From Ktedonospora formicarum (GTDB taxonomy: Bacteria > Chloroflexota > Ktedonobacteria > Ktedonobacterales > Ktedonobacteraceae), in NCBI RefSeq assembly GCF_016587355.1, contig NZ_BNJF01000001.1, forward strand, positions 1,674,001 through 1,738,000: DNA of 64,000 bases, given 5' to 3'. Positions 1-8,558 of the stretch are shown here, in pieces. The first letter of the stretch is position 1, and every line of letters begins with the position of its first letter. The notes under the pieces were generated by a model. The model saw only the letters and a list, made by a program, of their open reading frames with translations, did not search any database and was not told the origin of the DNA. The position numbers and the translations under genes were made by a program.

Positions 1-709
1 ACTTCGGATCATGTTCTCCGGTAAGCAGCAAGGTTGGAATGTCAAGAGAAGGCAAGCGCTCATAGAGCGAAGGTTGCGCGCCGGTTCCAACGCCTCGCAA
101 GCTGTTCGCGAGACCAATAGCACGATTATCGAGGCGCTGCTTATGAAGTTCCTCATGCTCCGCATCTGGCAAACGCTGAAGGCCCTCAAAGAGGGGTTGC
201 TGCTCCCAGTATTCAACAAAGGCGGGGACCCCCTCACGCTCGATACGATCCGCTAGCACACGGTCACTCGCGACCCGCTGCGCGCGCGTATGCGCATCGG
301 CAAGACCGGGAGAAGTACTTTCGAGAATGAGCGCCCTGAAGAAACCAGAGAACGCGCTATACAGCGCGATACGCCCGCCCATTGAATAACCTAGCAGGAT
401 TGCCTGCCCTTTCTGAACCCCCAGTTGGTACAGAGCCGCCAGGATATCTTCTTGAGCATGCTCGATATTATAACGCTCGAGGTCCGCTGGCGCGTCCGAT
501 TGACCGTGGCCCAACATATCCAGCGCGATCAGGTAGACATTGTATGCGGAGAGAGGGCCAAAGAGCGAATGCCAGGCAAGAGCGCTCCCGGTAAAGCCAT
601 GCAGCAAGACCAGGGGTGGATGCTGAGGCTTCCCATAGGTCACCGCACCCATCTGTATACCGTTCACCATAAGCTGTTTCAGACTCATAATTCGCAGCGT
701 GCTACCCAT
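1..709 (-). CDS. menH: MenH-like alpha/beta hydrolase, 3' end cut by window edge
   Basis: Probable 2-succinyl-6-hydroxy-2,4-cyclohexadiene-1-carboxylate synthase, the menaquinone-pathway step after MenD. The reverse strand is open from position 709 to the left edge (236 codons, C-terminus missing). Visible features are an HGFTGS oxyanion loop near residue 37, a nucleophile elbow GYSMGG with Ser at about 109, and a TGEHDP-type Asp loop at the very end of the visible part. The start at 709 (MGSTLRIMSLK) is preceded by GAGGAAGG about 13 nt upstream; an in-frame ATG at 688 is the alternative. It lies 41 bp downstream of menD on the same strand. Alpha/beta hydrolases are diverse, so the specific function rests mainly on operon context. 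Confidence 0.82.
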   Translation of the reverse strand, partial: MGSTLRIMSLKQLMVNGIQMGAVTYGKPQHPPLVLLHGFTGSALAWHSLFGPLSAYNVYLIALDMLGHGQSDAPADLERYNIEHAQEDILAALYQLGVQKGQAILLGYSMGGRIALYSAFSGFFRALILESTSPGLADAHTRAQRVASDRVLADRIEREGVPAFVEYWEQQPLFEGLQRLPDAEHEELHKQRLDNRAIGLANSLRGVGTGAQPSLYERLPSLDIPTLLLTGEHDPK

Positions 710-750
710 AACTTCATCTGCCTTCCTCTCTACACTACTAGTAGCTAAGG

Positions 751-2574
751 TTATGGAAGAGAGCCTAAAGCCTTCTCTACCGCTTGCCAGAGTTGGCGAT
801 GCATCGTAACATTACTTGCCCGTTCGCTACGGACCTCGACGACTCGTAAACCTCCCTGCGTCAGACCCGTTGCGATCTCCTGCCGAAAGGCTCCCCAATC
901 AAGGGCAAAGGTGTGATGCCCACCATACATCTGAATCACTGGCGCGAAATCAAGACCGGTAGGCGTACCAAAGAGTTCTTCAAAGTGCTCTGGGGTCGCA
1001 GCCTGAGGCAAGAACGAAAAGATGCCACCACCATCGTTATTGATCAACACAATCGTCAGATCCAACTGGTGCAAGCGAGCAGCCAACAGGCCATTGAGAT
1101 CATGGAAGAATGACAGATCGCCAATTACCAGAACGATTGGTGTCTTTTTAGAGGTGGTTGAAGTCGCCGCGCTCGCACCTAAAGCGCTAGAAATAATGCC
1201 ATCAATCCCATTCGCACCGCGATTACCCAGTACACGAATTGCCTTCCTCTGGCACCAGAAGAAGGTATCAAGGTCGCGCACCGGCATACTATTTCCGACA
1301 AAGAGCGTTGCATCTTCAGGAAGTAGCTCGCTAAGCTCTGTAAAGACGCGTCCCTCAAATGTAGCAGTAAAGTCCTCAATCGAGGTAAGAAGTGTCTGGC
1401 GCGTTAACATATCGGCCTGCCGCCATGCTGAGAGCCAGGGTGTAGTATCTGTTGCCAACGGCTCTGGAAGCGCATGCAAGAGGTCGCGGCAGAACGCCAA
1501 AGGATCGGTATGGAGCATCGTACTTACTAGCTGGGTTGGGTCATGCCAATCATTCTGGGAATCAATGACGACTTGTTCGCACTCGGCATAGCGCTGCATA
1601 TAGAGCAAGAATGGCTTGGCAGTAGGCATAGGTCCAAAGCGCAGCACTACTTCTGGCTCATAGCGCTCCGCGAAGGAGCGCAAACGTAGGAAAGCATCAT
1701 AGCTTGAGAGCACGTTCTGATGATCAATGTGAGCACACCGCATCTGTGAGAGCGGATCAGCAAGCATAGGATAGCCCAAACGACTCGCCAATGGAAGGAG
1801 CGCCTCGGCCAGCCCAGCGGGTGGATTCGGGCCGACGACAATAAGGCCGCGCTCGCGACGTTGCAGGCGCTTAGCCAACGCAAGGATCGTGCTCTCGGGA
1901 AGCGGGCCAAGGGGCGCGTCCTGCACAGTAACATAAGGAAATTGGTCGGCACGACCCTGCCAGGCAGTTGGTTCGCGTTGCGCAAGGGGGGGCAAAGGAT
2001 TAGCGGGTTGGGGATCTTGTGTTAGCGGCTCTCGAAATGGTAGGTTCAGGTGAATTGGTCCTGCCGGAACAGCAAGCGTCTGAGCCGCAGCGCGAGATGC
2101 TAACGTACGCACGTAGCGTAGAGCCGCATTGCTCGCCTCGGGAAGTGCCACATCCATATACCATTTCGTATGGATTCCAAAGAGGCGATTCTGATCAATG
2201 GCCTGAGGCGCGCCACAATCACGTAGTTCAGGTGGGCGGTCAGCGGTAAGAACCAGTAGAGGAATGTGCGTCAGATGTGCCTCAACCACAGCAGGCAGGA
2301 AGTTGGCGGCAGCGGTCCCAGAGGTACAGAAGAGAGCAACAGTCTCACCCAGAGCCTTCGCCAGTCCGAAGGCAAAGAAGGCAGCGGAGCGCTCATCGAT
2401 ATGGAGCCAGGACCGAATGTGTGGTGTTTGCGCGAAAGCATAAGCCAGGGGAGTTGATCTGGAGCCAGGGCAGTATACTACGTGGCGAACACCCGCGCGA
2501 GCGAGTTCCTCCACAAAAGCCTCTATATAGGCATATGTGGGATTCTGGGGCATTGGATATTTACTTGACTGCAT
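751..2574 (-). CDS. menD: 2-succinyl-5-enolpyruvyl-6-hydroxy-3-cyclohexene-1-carboxylate synthase
   Basis: ThDP-dependent MenD, which joins isochorismate and 2-oxoglutarate (with loss of CO2) in menaquinone biosynthesis. The protein is 607 aa, close to the family's usual 550-600. The N-terminal pyrimidine-binding domain shows YCPGSRSTPLA near residue 35 and the family signature DRPPELRDCGAPQAIDQ near 110-128. The C-terminal pyrophosphate-binding domain has GNRGANGIDG and GDLSFFHDLNG, the ThDP/Mg motif. It lies between menF (119 bp upstream) and menH (41 bp downstream), all on the minus strand. No strong ribosome-binding site precedes the first ATG; a second Met eight codons in is a possible start. 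Confidence 0.95.
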   Translation of the reverse strand: MQSSKYPMPQNPTYAYIEAFVEELARAGVRHVVYCPGSRSTPLAYAFAQTPHIRSWLHIDERSAAFFAFGLAKALGETVALFCTSGTAAANFLPAVVEAHLTHIPLLVLTADRPPELRDCGAPQAIDQNRLFGIHTKWYMDVALPEASNAALRYVRTLASRAAAQTLAVPAGPIHLNLPFREPLTQDPQPANPLPPLAQREPTAWQGRADQFPYVTVQDAPLGPLPESTILALAKRLQRRERGLIVVGPNPPAGLAEALLPLASRLGYPMLADPLSQMRCAHIDHQNVLSSYDAFLRLRSFAERYEPEVVLRFGPMPTAKPFLLYMQRYAECEQVVIDSQNDWHDPTQLVSTMLHTDPLAFCRDLLHALPEPLATDTTPWLSAWRQADMLTRQTLLTSIEDFTATFEGRVFTELSELLPEDATLFVGNSMPVRDLDTFFWCQRKAIRVLGNRGANGIDGIISSALGASAATSTTSKKTPIVLVIGDLSFFHDLNGLLAARLHQLDLTIVLINNDGGGIFSFLPQAATPEHFEELFGTPTGLDFAPVIQMYGGHHTFALDWGAFRQEIATGLTQGGLRVVEVRSERASNVTMHRQLWQAVEKALGSLP

Positions 2575-2693
2575 AGGATATGTGCTTCATGTCCTCTCTA
2601 CCGGAACATTTTTTATTAGAAAATTCGAGCGCACTAGCGCTAGACGTAATCAGCGGCATTGATTTTCACACAAGACCATAGTCAATCTAAAAC

Positions 2694-4196
2694 TTATTCT
2701 TCATCTCCCAGGCTACGGAGCATCACTGGCAACTTCCAACCTGTTTCAGTATACTCCGCCTCGGGATCAGAACTGGCAACGATCCCATTACCAGCAAAGA
2801 GTGTCGCCTTGGAACCTGCAAGTAGAGCAGAGCGTAATGCAACCGCGAATTCACCATCACCATCGACATCAACCCAACCTACAGGACCAGCATACCAACC
2901 GCGATCCAGTTCTTCATGGGCACGAATCTCTGAGAGTGCGACCTCGCGAGGCACTCCACCAACTGCTGGTGTAGGATGCAACCTGGAAACAGCTTCAAGG
3001 ATAGTACGACCTGATCGTAAGGTACCTTCAATAGGTGTCTCGAGATGTTGAATATTCTTTAGCTTGCGCACGCGAGGAGCTTCAGCAATTGTGACTTGCG
3101 AGCACAACTCATGTAAAGCATCACGAATCAATTCTACAACAAAGTAATGTTCGTGGCGGATCTTGGCTCCATAGAGCTGCTCCTGACTGATGAGCTCATC
3201 CTCTTCAGGAGTGATACCACGAGGAGCAGAGCCCGCCAGAGCCATTGTAAGCAACTTTCCGCCACGCGCGCTGACAAGACGCTCAGGTGTCGCGCCCACA
3301 AAATAACGCTTGCCCCGTTGGAACGCGAAGACAAAAGTATCAGGATAGCTCTGACGTAAACGATAGAGGGTCGTCTCAATATCAAAAGGGCCATCAGGAT
3401 GATGAGCCTCCACCTGGCGGGCAAGTACAATCTTTTGATAGGCTCCCTGCCGCATTTGCTCAATGGCCCGGTCCACAATCGAGATCCATCTGGAAGCAGG
3501 AAGAACTTCCTGTTTGCGCAGGCGCACTGTCTGCAAGCTGAGCTCTTCAAGCTGTTGCGTCGGAAGATGCTCGACAATATAACTCAAACGTTGAAAGAGC
3601 GCCAGTATTTCAGTGGTCTGCAACTCAAGCTCATTGGGAATCACGTCGGGCTGAATAAAGATATGGAATGAGAGAGATGCCTGTCCATCCTCAAAGCGAT
3701 AGAGTAATTGAGGCAAAATCAGTAAGCCAGGGGGAAAATCTTGCCAGAGCGCGGTCCCCTGACGCTGCGGATCAAATGCGAATCCACCAAAGAGGAGAGG
3801 ACGTGAAGCCGGAAGCGAGGACGAGGTCGTCTCTGTCAGTGTAAAATCACGGAGCACACACAACGCCTCAGTAATCTCCTGAAAACGCTTGCCACTGGTA
3901 TCATCGGATGAGATAGAGAGTGCACTCCCAACGCCAACCAATGCCTGCTGACTCGCAGGCTTCTCCCAGAAGAAACGCTCACCCATTTCCAGGATCTGGA
4001 AAGCGCGGAATATCTGAAGTGCGTCGCGCGGCTTCACTGGAATTTTCAGCATAGTCAAAATAGAATGTTTATGCTGACGTGCACGTGCCGCAGCCCGCTG
4101 TAAGAGATTGAGAAGGAATCCACGCTCGCAAGCAATAGGCCAGGCGTGTGTAGTATCAGACAGTGGCGTTGCTCTATCGGAAAAGACAGTCTCCAT
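2694..4196 (-). CDS. menF: Isochorismate synthase
   Basis: Chorismate-binding enzyme of 500 aa that converts chorismate to isochorismate, first committed step of menaquinone synthesis. The conserved chorismate-utilising C-terminal domain spans about residues 230-495. Recognisable blocks are KIVLARQVE, PERLVSARGG, GSAPRG, HLETPIEGTL, LHPTPAVGG and AGNGIVASSDPEAEY. The N-terminal 200 residues are less conserved, as in other MenF/DhbC/EntC proteins. An isochorismate synthase for a siderophore is excluded in practice by the adjacent menD and menH. First gene of the visible men operon. Confidence 0.94.
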   Translation of the reverse strand: METVFSDRATPLSDTTHAWPIACERGFLLNLLQRAAARARQHKHSILTMLKIPVKPRDALQIFRAFQILEMGERFFWEKPASQQALVGVGSALSISSDDTSGKRFQEITEALCVLRDFTLTETTSSSLPASRPLLFGGFAFDPQRQGTALWQDFPPGLLILPQLLYRFEDGQASLSFHIFIQPDVIPNELELQTTEILALFQRLSYIVEHLPTQQLEELSLQTVRLRKQEVLPASRWISIVDRAIEQMRQGAYQKIVLARQVEAHHPDGPFDIETTLYRLRQSYPDTFVFAFQRGKRYFVGATPERLVSARGGKLLTMALAGSAPRGITPEEDELISQEQLYGAKIRHEHYFVVELIRDALHELCSQVTIAEAPRVRKLKNIQHLETPIEGTLRSGRTILEAVSRLHPTPAVGGVPREVALSEIRAHEELDRGWYAGPVGWVDVDGDGEFAVALRSALLAGSKATLFAGNGIVASSDPEAEYTETGWKLPVMLRSLGDEE

Positions 4197-4727
4197 AAAT
4201 CATGTGTCTCCAACTATACTTGCGGCGTCGTTCCATGGGCGCATTCATGAATATAGCTCTTCTCATAGGACAGACAAATACACTCAAAACATATATTTCG
4301 GTCGCTGGGTAAGAGTAGTCAACCAGGGACCAAAGGCGTGGCACATATGTATAGGCGCTGACTCACGCGCAATGGTATGCATCTATGCCTATCCTTCTAT
4401 CACAGTCGTCTCACGGACGCTTCATCAATAGAGCATATGGGCAGCGCAAGCTAAAATGGATTCGTGCCAATAGTACCAGCAAGGCCAGCGAATGGCAATT
4501 GGGGCTGTTTGATGGCAGCGTCATCCCTGGAGGGAGGGAAAAAGCCAGAAAGCAGTGCCCGTCGTATTATAGCACGCTGTCTCTAGATATGCATTGAACA
4601 GGGCATATCAAATCAAGGCTCAGCACAAGCCATCTGAGAAGGAAGGTACTGTTAAAAAGAGGGGCAATACAGGCGAAGCGAACCACCATTCAGATGATAT
4701 TAAAGGCTACATAGCATGACAGGCATA
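4197..4727. other. Intergenic region between menF and a sensor kinase gene
   Basis: About 530 bp with no convincing gene; short open frames here lack ribosome-binding sites and family resemblance. It must hold the menF promoter (transcribed leftwards). A TATAGT hexamer lies about 20 bp upstream of the menF start on the minus strand, but no matching -35 could be found, so no promoter is assigned. Confidence 0.5.
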
Positions 4728-5960
4728 CTACTTCTGTGGGAGCTCGACAAAGAAGATAGATCCTTGACCTGGAAGCGATTCACACCAGATTCTCCCATCA
4801 TGACGCATCACAATATCTTTCGAGATACTTAAGCCCAGACCCAAACCCTTCTTTGCCGATGCCTCTGCGTCTGGTGTACGATAAAACGTATCAAAGACTT
4901 TATCAAGCTGGTCTTGAGCGATTCCCTGACCGTGATCTCGTACGCCAATCAGCACTTTGCGCATAGTACGTTTGACAGTAACCTGCACGGGACATCCTTC
5001 GGGCGAATACTTCACCGCATTGCTGATCAAATTCACTAGAACCTGTTCAATACGATCACGGTCAACAGACACAAACGTAGCCTGGTTGGGTACCGTAAGC
5101 TCTATCAGACGCTCTGTTAATAAGTGCTGATCATCAACAACTCGCTGACAGATTTCATTGATATCCAGCTTTCGCTTATGAAGCGCCATTTTGCCTGTGC
5201 GAATACTGCTCACATCGAGCAGTTCCTCTATGAGCGTTGTCAGCCGTTCCGTTTGCCCATTGATTCGTTCAAGAGAGAGGCGCATATCCTCAACGTTCAC
5301 CTCATGCTCCTGTTTAGAGAGGCGGCGCAAGGCAAGTTGAGCCTGTCCTCGAATCGTTGTAATAGGCGTTTTTAGCTCATGCGAAGCAATCGAAAGAAAG
5401 CGATCCTTCAATTGGCTCGCATCCTCTAGCTTCTGATTACTTATTTCTAATTCTTCAGCATACTCCTTCAATTCCTGTTCAGCTACCAGGGTATTCCAAC
5501 GCGCCCGCTCCCTCTGTGCCGTAATCATAGCGACAATGACCCCAGAAATCAGGAAGGGGAGAATTTGCATTCCATCCTGCCAGTTCTTCCAGAGAAAGTC
5601 CTTATCAAGTGAGACAAAGAAGTAATCGATATACAGCGTCCCAAGCAATACCGTAAAAAGCGCTGGAATCGCACCCCAAAAGACAGCCACAAACAGGACA
5701 GGAATGAGAAGCAGAGAGCCAGAAAAATAGGCTCCATCCTTCCCAAACCAGCCATCAAGCGCTTGCAAGCCCCAGCCCATCAAACCAACAAACAATATGC
5801 TTAATAATGTGCCGATAAGAGGGTGTCGCCACTGGGGAACAGTAGCCATAAAGCTTTTACGTAGTTCGGCTCGCTGTTCAAATGTCATACGTCGTACAGG
5901 TATTCCCTGACGATTCAAGTAGACATCTTTCCGTATAATTTTCGTCGCTATCCTATCCAT
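4728..5960 (-). CDS. Membrane sensor histidine kinase with KdpD-like transmembrane sensor
   Basis: Predicted 410-aa sensor kinase. An N-terminal block of about four hydrophobic helices (roughly residues 45-150) resembles the DUF4118/KdpD-type membrane module. A short coiled coil follows, then a HisKA domain with the phospho-acceptor His in SHELKTP at about residue 194. The HATPase_c domain has NLISNAVKYSP (N box), DHGQGI (G1) and GLGLGLSI (G2). I chose the ATG at 5960 because AGGAG lies 11 nt upstream; an in-frame TTG at 6023 would add 21 residues. No response regulator is adjacent. It lies downstream of a lactamase-fold hydrolase gene and probably shares its transcript. Confidence 0.88.
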   Translation of the reverse strand: MDRIATKIIRKDVYLNRQGIPVRRMTFEQRAELRKSFMATVPQWRHPLIGTLLSILFVGLMGWGLQALDGWFGKDGAYFSGSLLLIPVLFVAVFWGAIPALFTVLLGTLYIDYFFVSLDKDFLWKNWQDGMQILPFLISGVIVAMITAQRERARWNTLVAEQELKEYAEELEISNQKLEDASQLKDRFLSIASHELKTPITTIRGQAQLALRRLSKQEHEVNVEDMRLSLERINGQTERLTTLIEELLDVSSIRTGKMALHKRKLDINEICQRVVDDQHLLTERLIELTVPNQATFVSVDRDRIEQVLVNLISNAVKYSPEGCPVQVTVKRTMRKVLIGVRDHGQGIAQDQLDKVFDTFYRTPDAEASAKKGLGLGLSISKDIVMRHDGRIWCESLPGQGSIFFVELPQK

Positions 5961-6029
5961 CCCTGTAGCAACTCCTACAAACGCCCTTAACCGTGTTAGT
6001 GATATCCTCAATCCAGATGGCAAGAAAAA

Positions 6030-7022
6030 CTAGGCTCTTGCTAAGCGCTCATTTTCTACACGCATACTCGCTTCTTGCATACTTGCATCATGCATTGCGA
6101 TCAAGGGAACTTCAGGGTGTAAGCGAGAGAAATGATGCAATTCTAGCAACGTCTGTAAGGCTGTAGCCTTATCACAAGTCACCCCATTCCAGAAAATAGG
6201 GTGCGGTGTTGTAGGATGAAGATAGTTCTCGGCAACGTGGGCGGCATCACCCACGAAGAAGAGGCGCGCGCCATTCGCACGGTTCACAAACATGCCAGTA
6301 TTGCCTGGAGTATGCCCTGGTAGCGGTACTAGAACAATTGACCCATCACCAAAGAGGTCCAGACTAGAGCGAAAACCCTCATACTCTGGGCCATCAAGGT
6401 CGAAGCATGAGAGCGGGCTCCCTTCCATCAATCTCCAGACAAGGCCCTTATGTAATGGAATAATTCCTTGCTTGGCGGCATCATACTCCACACGATTAAC
6501 GCGTAGAGGCAGGCCAACAATGTCAGGCACCCCACTCACATGATCCCAATGCAAATGCGAGAGCAATGCAAAGTCGAGGTCCTCAGGTTTTACTCCCTGC
6601 TCATGTAAGGCTCCCAACAGGCTCTGCTCAAGTGTGAAACGAGCTAGGGTTCGCCGGAAATAAAATGATTGCCCCTTTAAATGGTCATAAATATCGCCAC
6701 AGAGACCAGTATCATACAGGAAGTTACCTCGCGGATGCCGAATCAAGACAGCACTATACGCGATCCTGCGCGGTTTGAACGAGAGCGAACCCCGCACCAT
6801 AGTCCACTCAGGCCAGGTAACACTTCCGCAACGGAGAATGCTCACTTCGACATCTGGGAGATTCGCTCCTTTGCTCAGAGTCTCTACCCCGGCATTCCCC
6901 CTTGGCAAGACCGCTACGTTCAAACGAGGTGGTAGGAAACTCTTGACCGCTGCCCCAATACCAAGCGCTGTCAACGATACCGCTCCCCAGGCCAACCATT
7001 TATTGATTCTTTTAGGCTGCAT
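6030..7022 (-). CDS. Membrane-anchored metallo-beta-lactamase-fold hydrolase (lactonase-like)
   Basis: 330-aa MBL-fold protein. One hydrophobic segment at residues 9-30 probably anchors it or serves as signal. The metal-binding motif SHLHWDH (HxHxDH) lies near residue 158, and downstream ligands appear in PLPGHTPGN (His), FVGDAAH (Asp) and AMHDAS (His). The order and spacing resemble AHL-lactonase/AiiA-like and related lactonases, so a lactone substrate is plausible but not shown. The gene is placed between two sensor histidine kinase genes (30 bp after one, 69 bp before the other), suggesting co-transcription. GGGAG precedes the ATG. Confidence 0.82.
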   Translation of the reverse strand: MQPKRINKWLAWGAVSLTALGIGAAVKSFLPPRLNVAVLPRGNAGVETLSKGANLPDVEVSILRCGSVTWPEWTMVRGSLSFKPRRIAYSAVLIRHPRGNFLYDTGLCGDIYDHLKGQSFYFRRTLARFTLEQSLLGALHEQGVKPEDLDFALLSHLHWDHVSGVPDIVGLPLRVNRVEYDAAKQGIIPLHKGLVWRLMEGSPLSCFDLDGPEYEGFRSSLDLFGDGSIVLVPLPGHTPGNTGMFVNRANGARLFFVGDAAHVAENYLHPTTPHPIFWNGVTCDKATALQTLLELHHFSRLHPEVPLIAMHDASMQEASMRVENERLARA

Positions 7023-7052
7023 ATGCTTCTCCCAACCTAACTTGTTATAATG

Positions 7053-8303
7053 CTATTCCTCTTGCCGCGCCAGGGGTAATTCTAGCCAGAATGTCGACCC
7101 TTGCTCAGGCGCACTCTGCACCCCAACCCGGCCTTGATGCAATTCAACGATTGTGTGACTAATATACAGTCCCAGTCCCAGACCGACACCCGACCCACTA
7201 AGCACATGGATACGCGGACACTGATAAAAACACTCCCACACACGCTTCTGTTCTTCCTCAGTCAGCCCTGGACCATGGTCTCGCACTTCCAGGCGTACCC
7301 ATCCATTATGTAACATTAAAGTGATGTCGACATCATTCTCTGCGGCTGAATATTTCAGAGCGTTGCTCAGAAAACTACTCACGACCTGCGAGATTCGTCC
7401 CGCATCAGCAAAGATAGGTACAGGTTCATTTACGGAAAAGACCCTATGTATTGTACGTCCTATATGGATCTTTTGTTGCTCACTTATAGCTAGATCGATC
7501 AGCTCACATAGGTCACATGGCTCTTGCCGCAAATAAGATTCCATGCGCCCTGTTTGAATACGCGAGATGTCAACCATATTACTGACTAACTGTGAGAGTA
7601 CACCAATCTGTCGCTCAGTTCGACCCATCAATTCGCTTGCGACCGAGACCTTTTCAATGACTTCAGGCTCTGTTGTTTTCATTAATTGTAAGGAGGCCTT
7701 TAAGCGCCTCATAGCCAGTTGGACATTCACTTTAATTGCGGTCAGAGGTGTACGCAGTTCATGGCTGGCAACACCAATAAATTCCTCCATACGCTGATGT
7801 GCCTCAGTTAGGAGTTGCTGCTGTGTAGCCTGCTCATCAATATCAGTGCCAATATTGATCCATTCACGGCCTTGCCAACCACGGGCAGGTACTGCGCGAA
7901 CGGAAAAATGCCGATATATGCCGTCATGACGGCGCAAACGGCAGACAATTTCGTAAGGTTTGCCCGTACTAACTGCGTTATGCCAGATATGCTCAAACCA
8001 TTGCAGATCTTCAGGATGGACTGTCTCTAATATGTCCTGCCAACGTCGTTTTGTTTGAGGCTGTCCTGTATAAGCATGCCAGGCATCTACTTGCCCTACC
8101 ATATCCCCTTCGTCATTCACAATCCATATCATTTGCGCTAAAGCGGCTACAAGAGAGCGATAGCGTTCTTCGCTCTCTTGTAGCCTGCCTTGTAGATTAC
8201 TTGATTTAAGCCTATTCTTCTGTGACAATTCCGCACTATTCTTTGTAATCATACGGCGACCGGCTTTCATATTTGAATTGAAATGCCTCCGTGAGATATC
8301 CAA
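7053..8303 (-). CDS. PAS-domain sensor histidine kinase
   Basis: 416-aa predicted cytoplasmic histidine kinase with no evident membrane segment. A PAS/PAC domain occupies about residues 45-165 (EERYRSLVAAL, WHAYTGQPQ, GREWINIGTDIDE). The HisKA domain carries its phospho-acceptor in SHELRTP near residue 180. The HATPase_c domain has FLSNALKYS, DHGPGLTEEE and GVGLGLGLYIS. The start at 8303 is TTG with GAGG 8 nt upstream; an ATG at 8270 is the alternative. It is the first gene of a kinase-hydrolase-kinase set on the minus strand. Its cognate regulator is not in the window. Confidence 0.86.
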   Translation of the reverse strand: MDISRRHFNSNMKAGRRMITKNSAELSQKNRLKSSNLQGRLQESEERYRSLVAALAQMIWIVNDEGDMVGQVDAWHAYTGQPQTKRRWQDILETVHPEDLQWFEHIWHNAVSTGKPYEIVCRLRRHDGIYRHFSVRAVPARGWQGREWINIGTDIDEQATQQQLLTEAHQRMEEFIGVASHELRTPLTAIKVNVQLAMRRLKASLQLMKTTEPEVIEKVSVASELMGRTERQIGVLSQLVSNMVDISRIQTGRMESYLRQEPCDLCELIDLAISEQQKIHIGRTIHRVFSVNEPVPIFADAGRISQVVSSFLSNALKYSAAENDVDITLMLHNGWVRLEVRDHGPGLTEEEQKRVWECFYQCPRIHVLSGSGVGLGLGLYISHTIVELHQGRVGVQSAPEQGSTFWLELPLARQEE

Positions 8304-8503
8304 CCACTGCGCCTCATATATGCTTACTACTTAGTTCTGTCTGGCACTTCATTAATACTTAAATGCATTCACTCACGCCCATCTTTAAGCTTCAGAGATG
8401 GCAAATAGCCCTTGCTATTTCTGCTAGACGCAAGCCGCTCATTATATCTTAGATATGTTTTACACGGCTGAGTTCAATAATTGGATACAAAGCCTGAGTC
8501 AGT

Positions 8504-8557
8504 GTCGGGCACAAAAAAATCGGCTGGGAAATCCCAGCCGATTTTTTTGTGCCCGAC
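8504..8557. terminator. Perfect 26-bp-arm hairpin terminator after clpE
   Basis: Arms 8504-8529 and 8532-8557 are perfectly complementary with a 2-nt centre. The stem contains a run of seven A/T pairs, so it ends in a U tract when transcribed from either side. It abuts the clpE stop codon by 1 bp and fits an intrinsic, potentially bidirectional terminator. Confidence 0.9.
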
Positions 8558-8558
8558 A

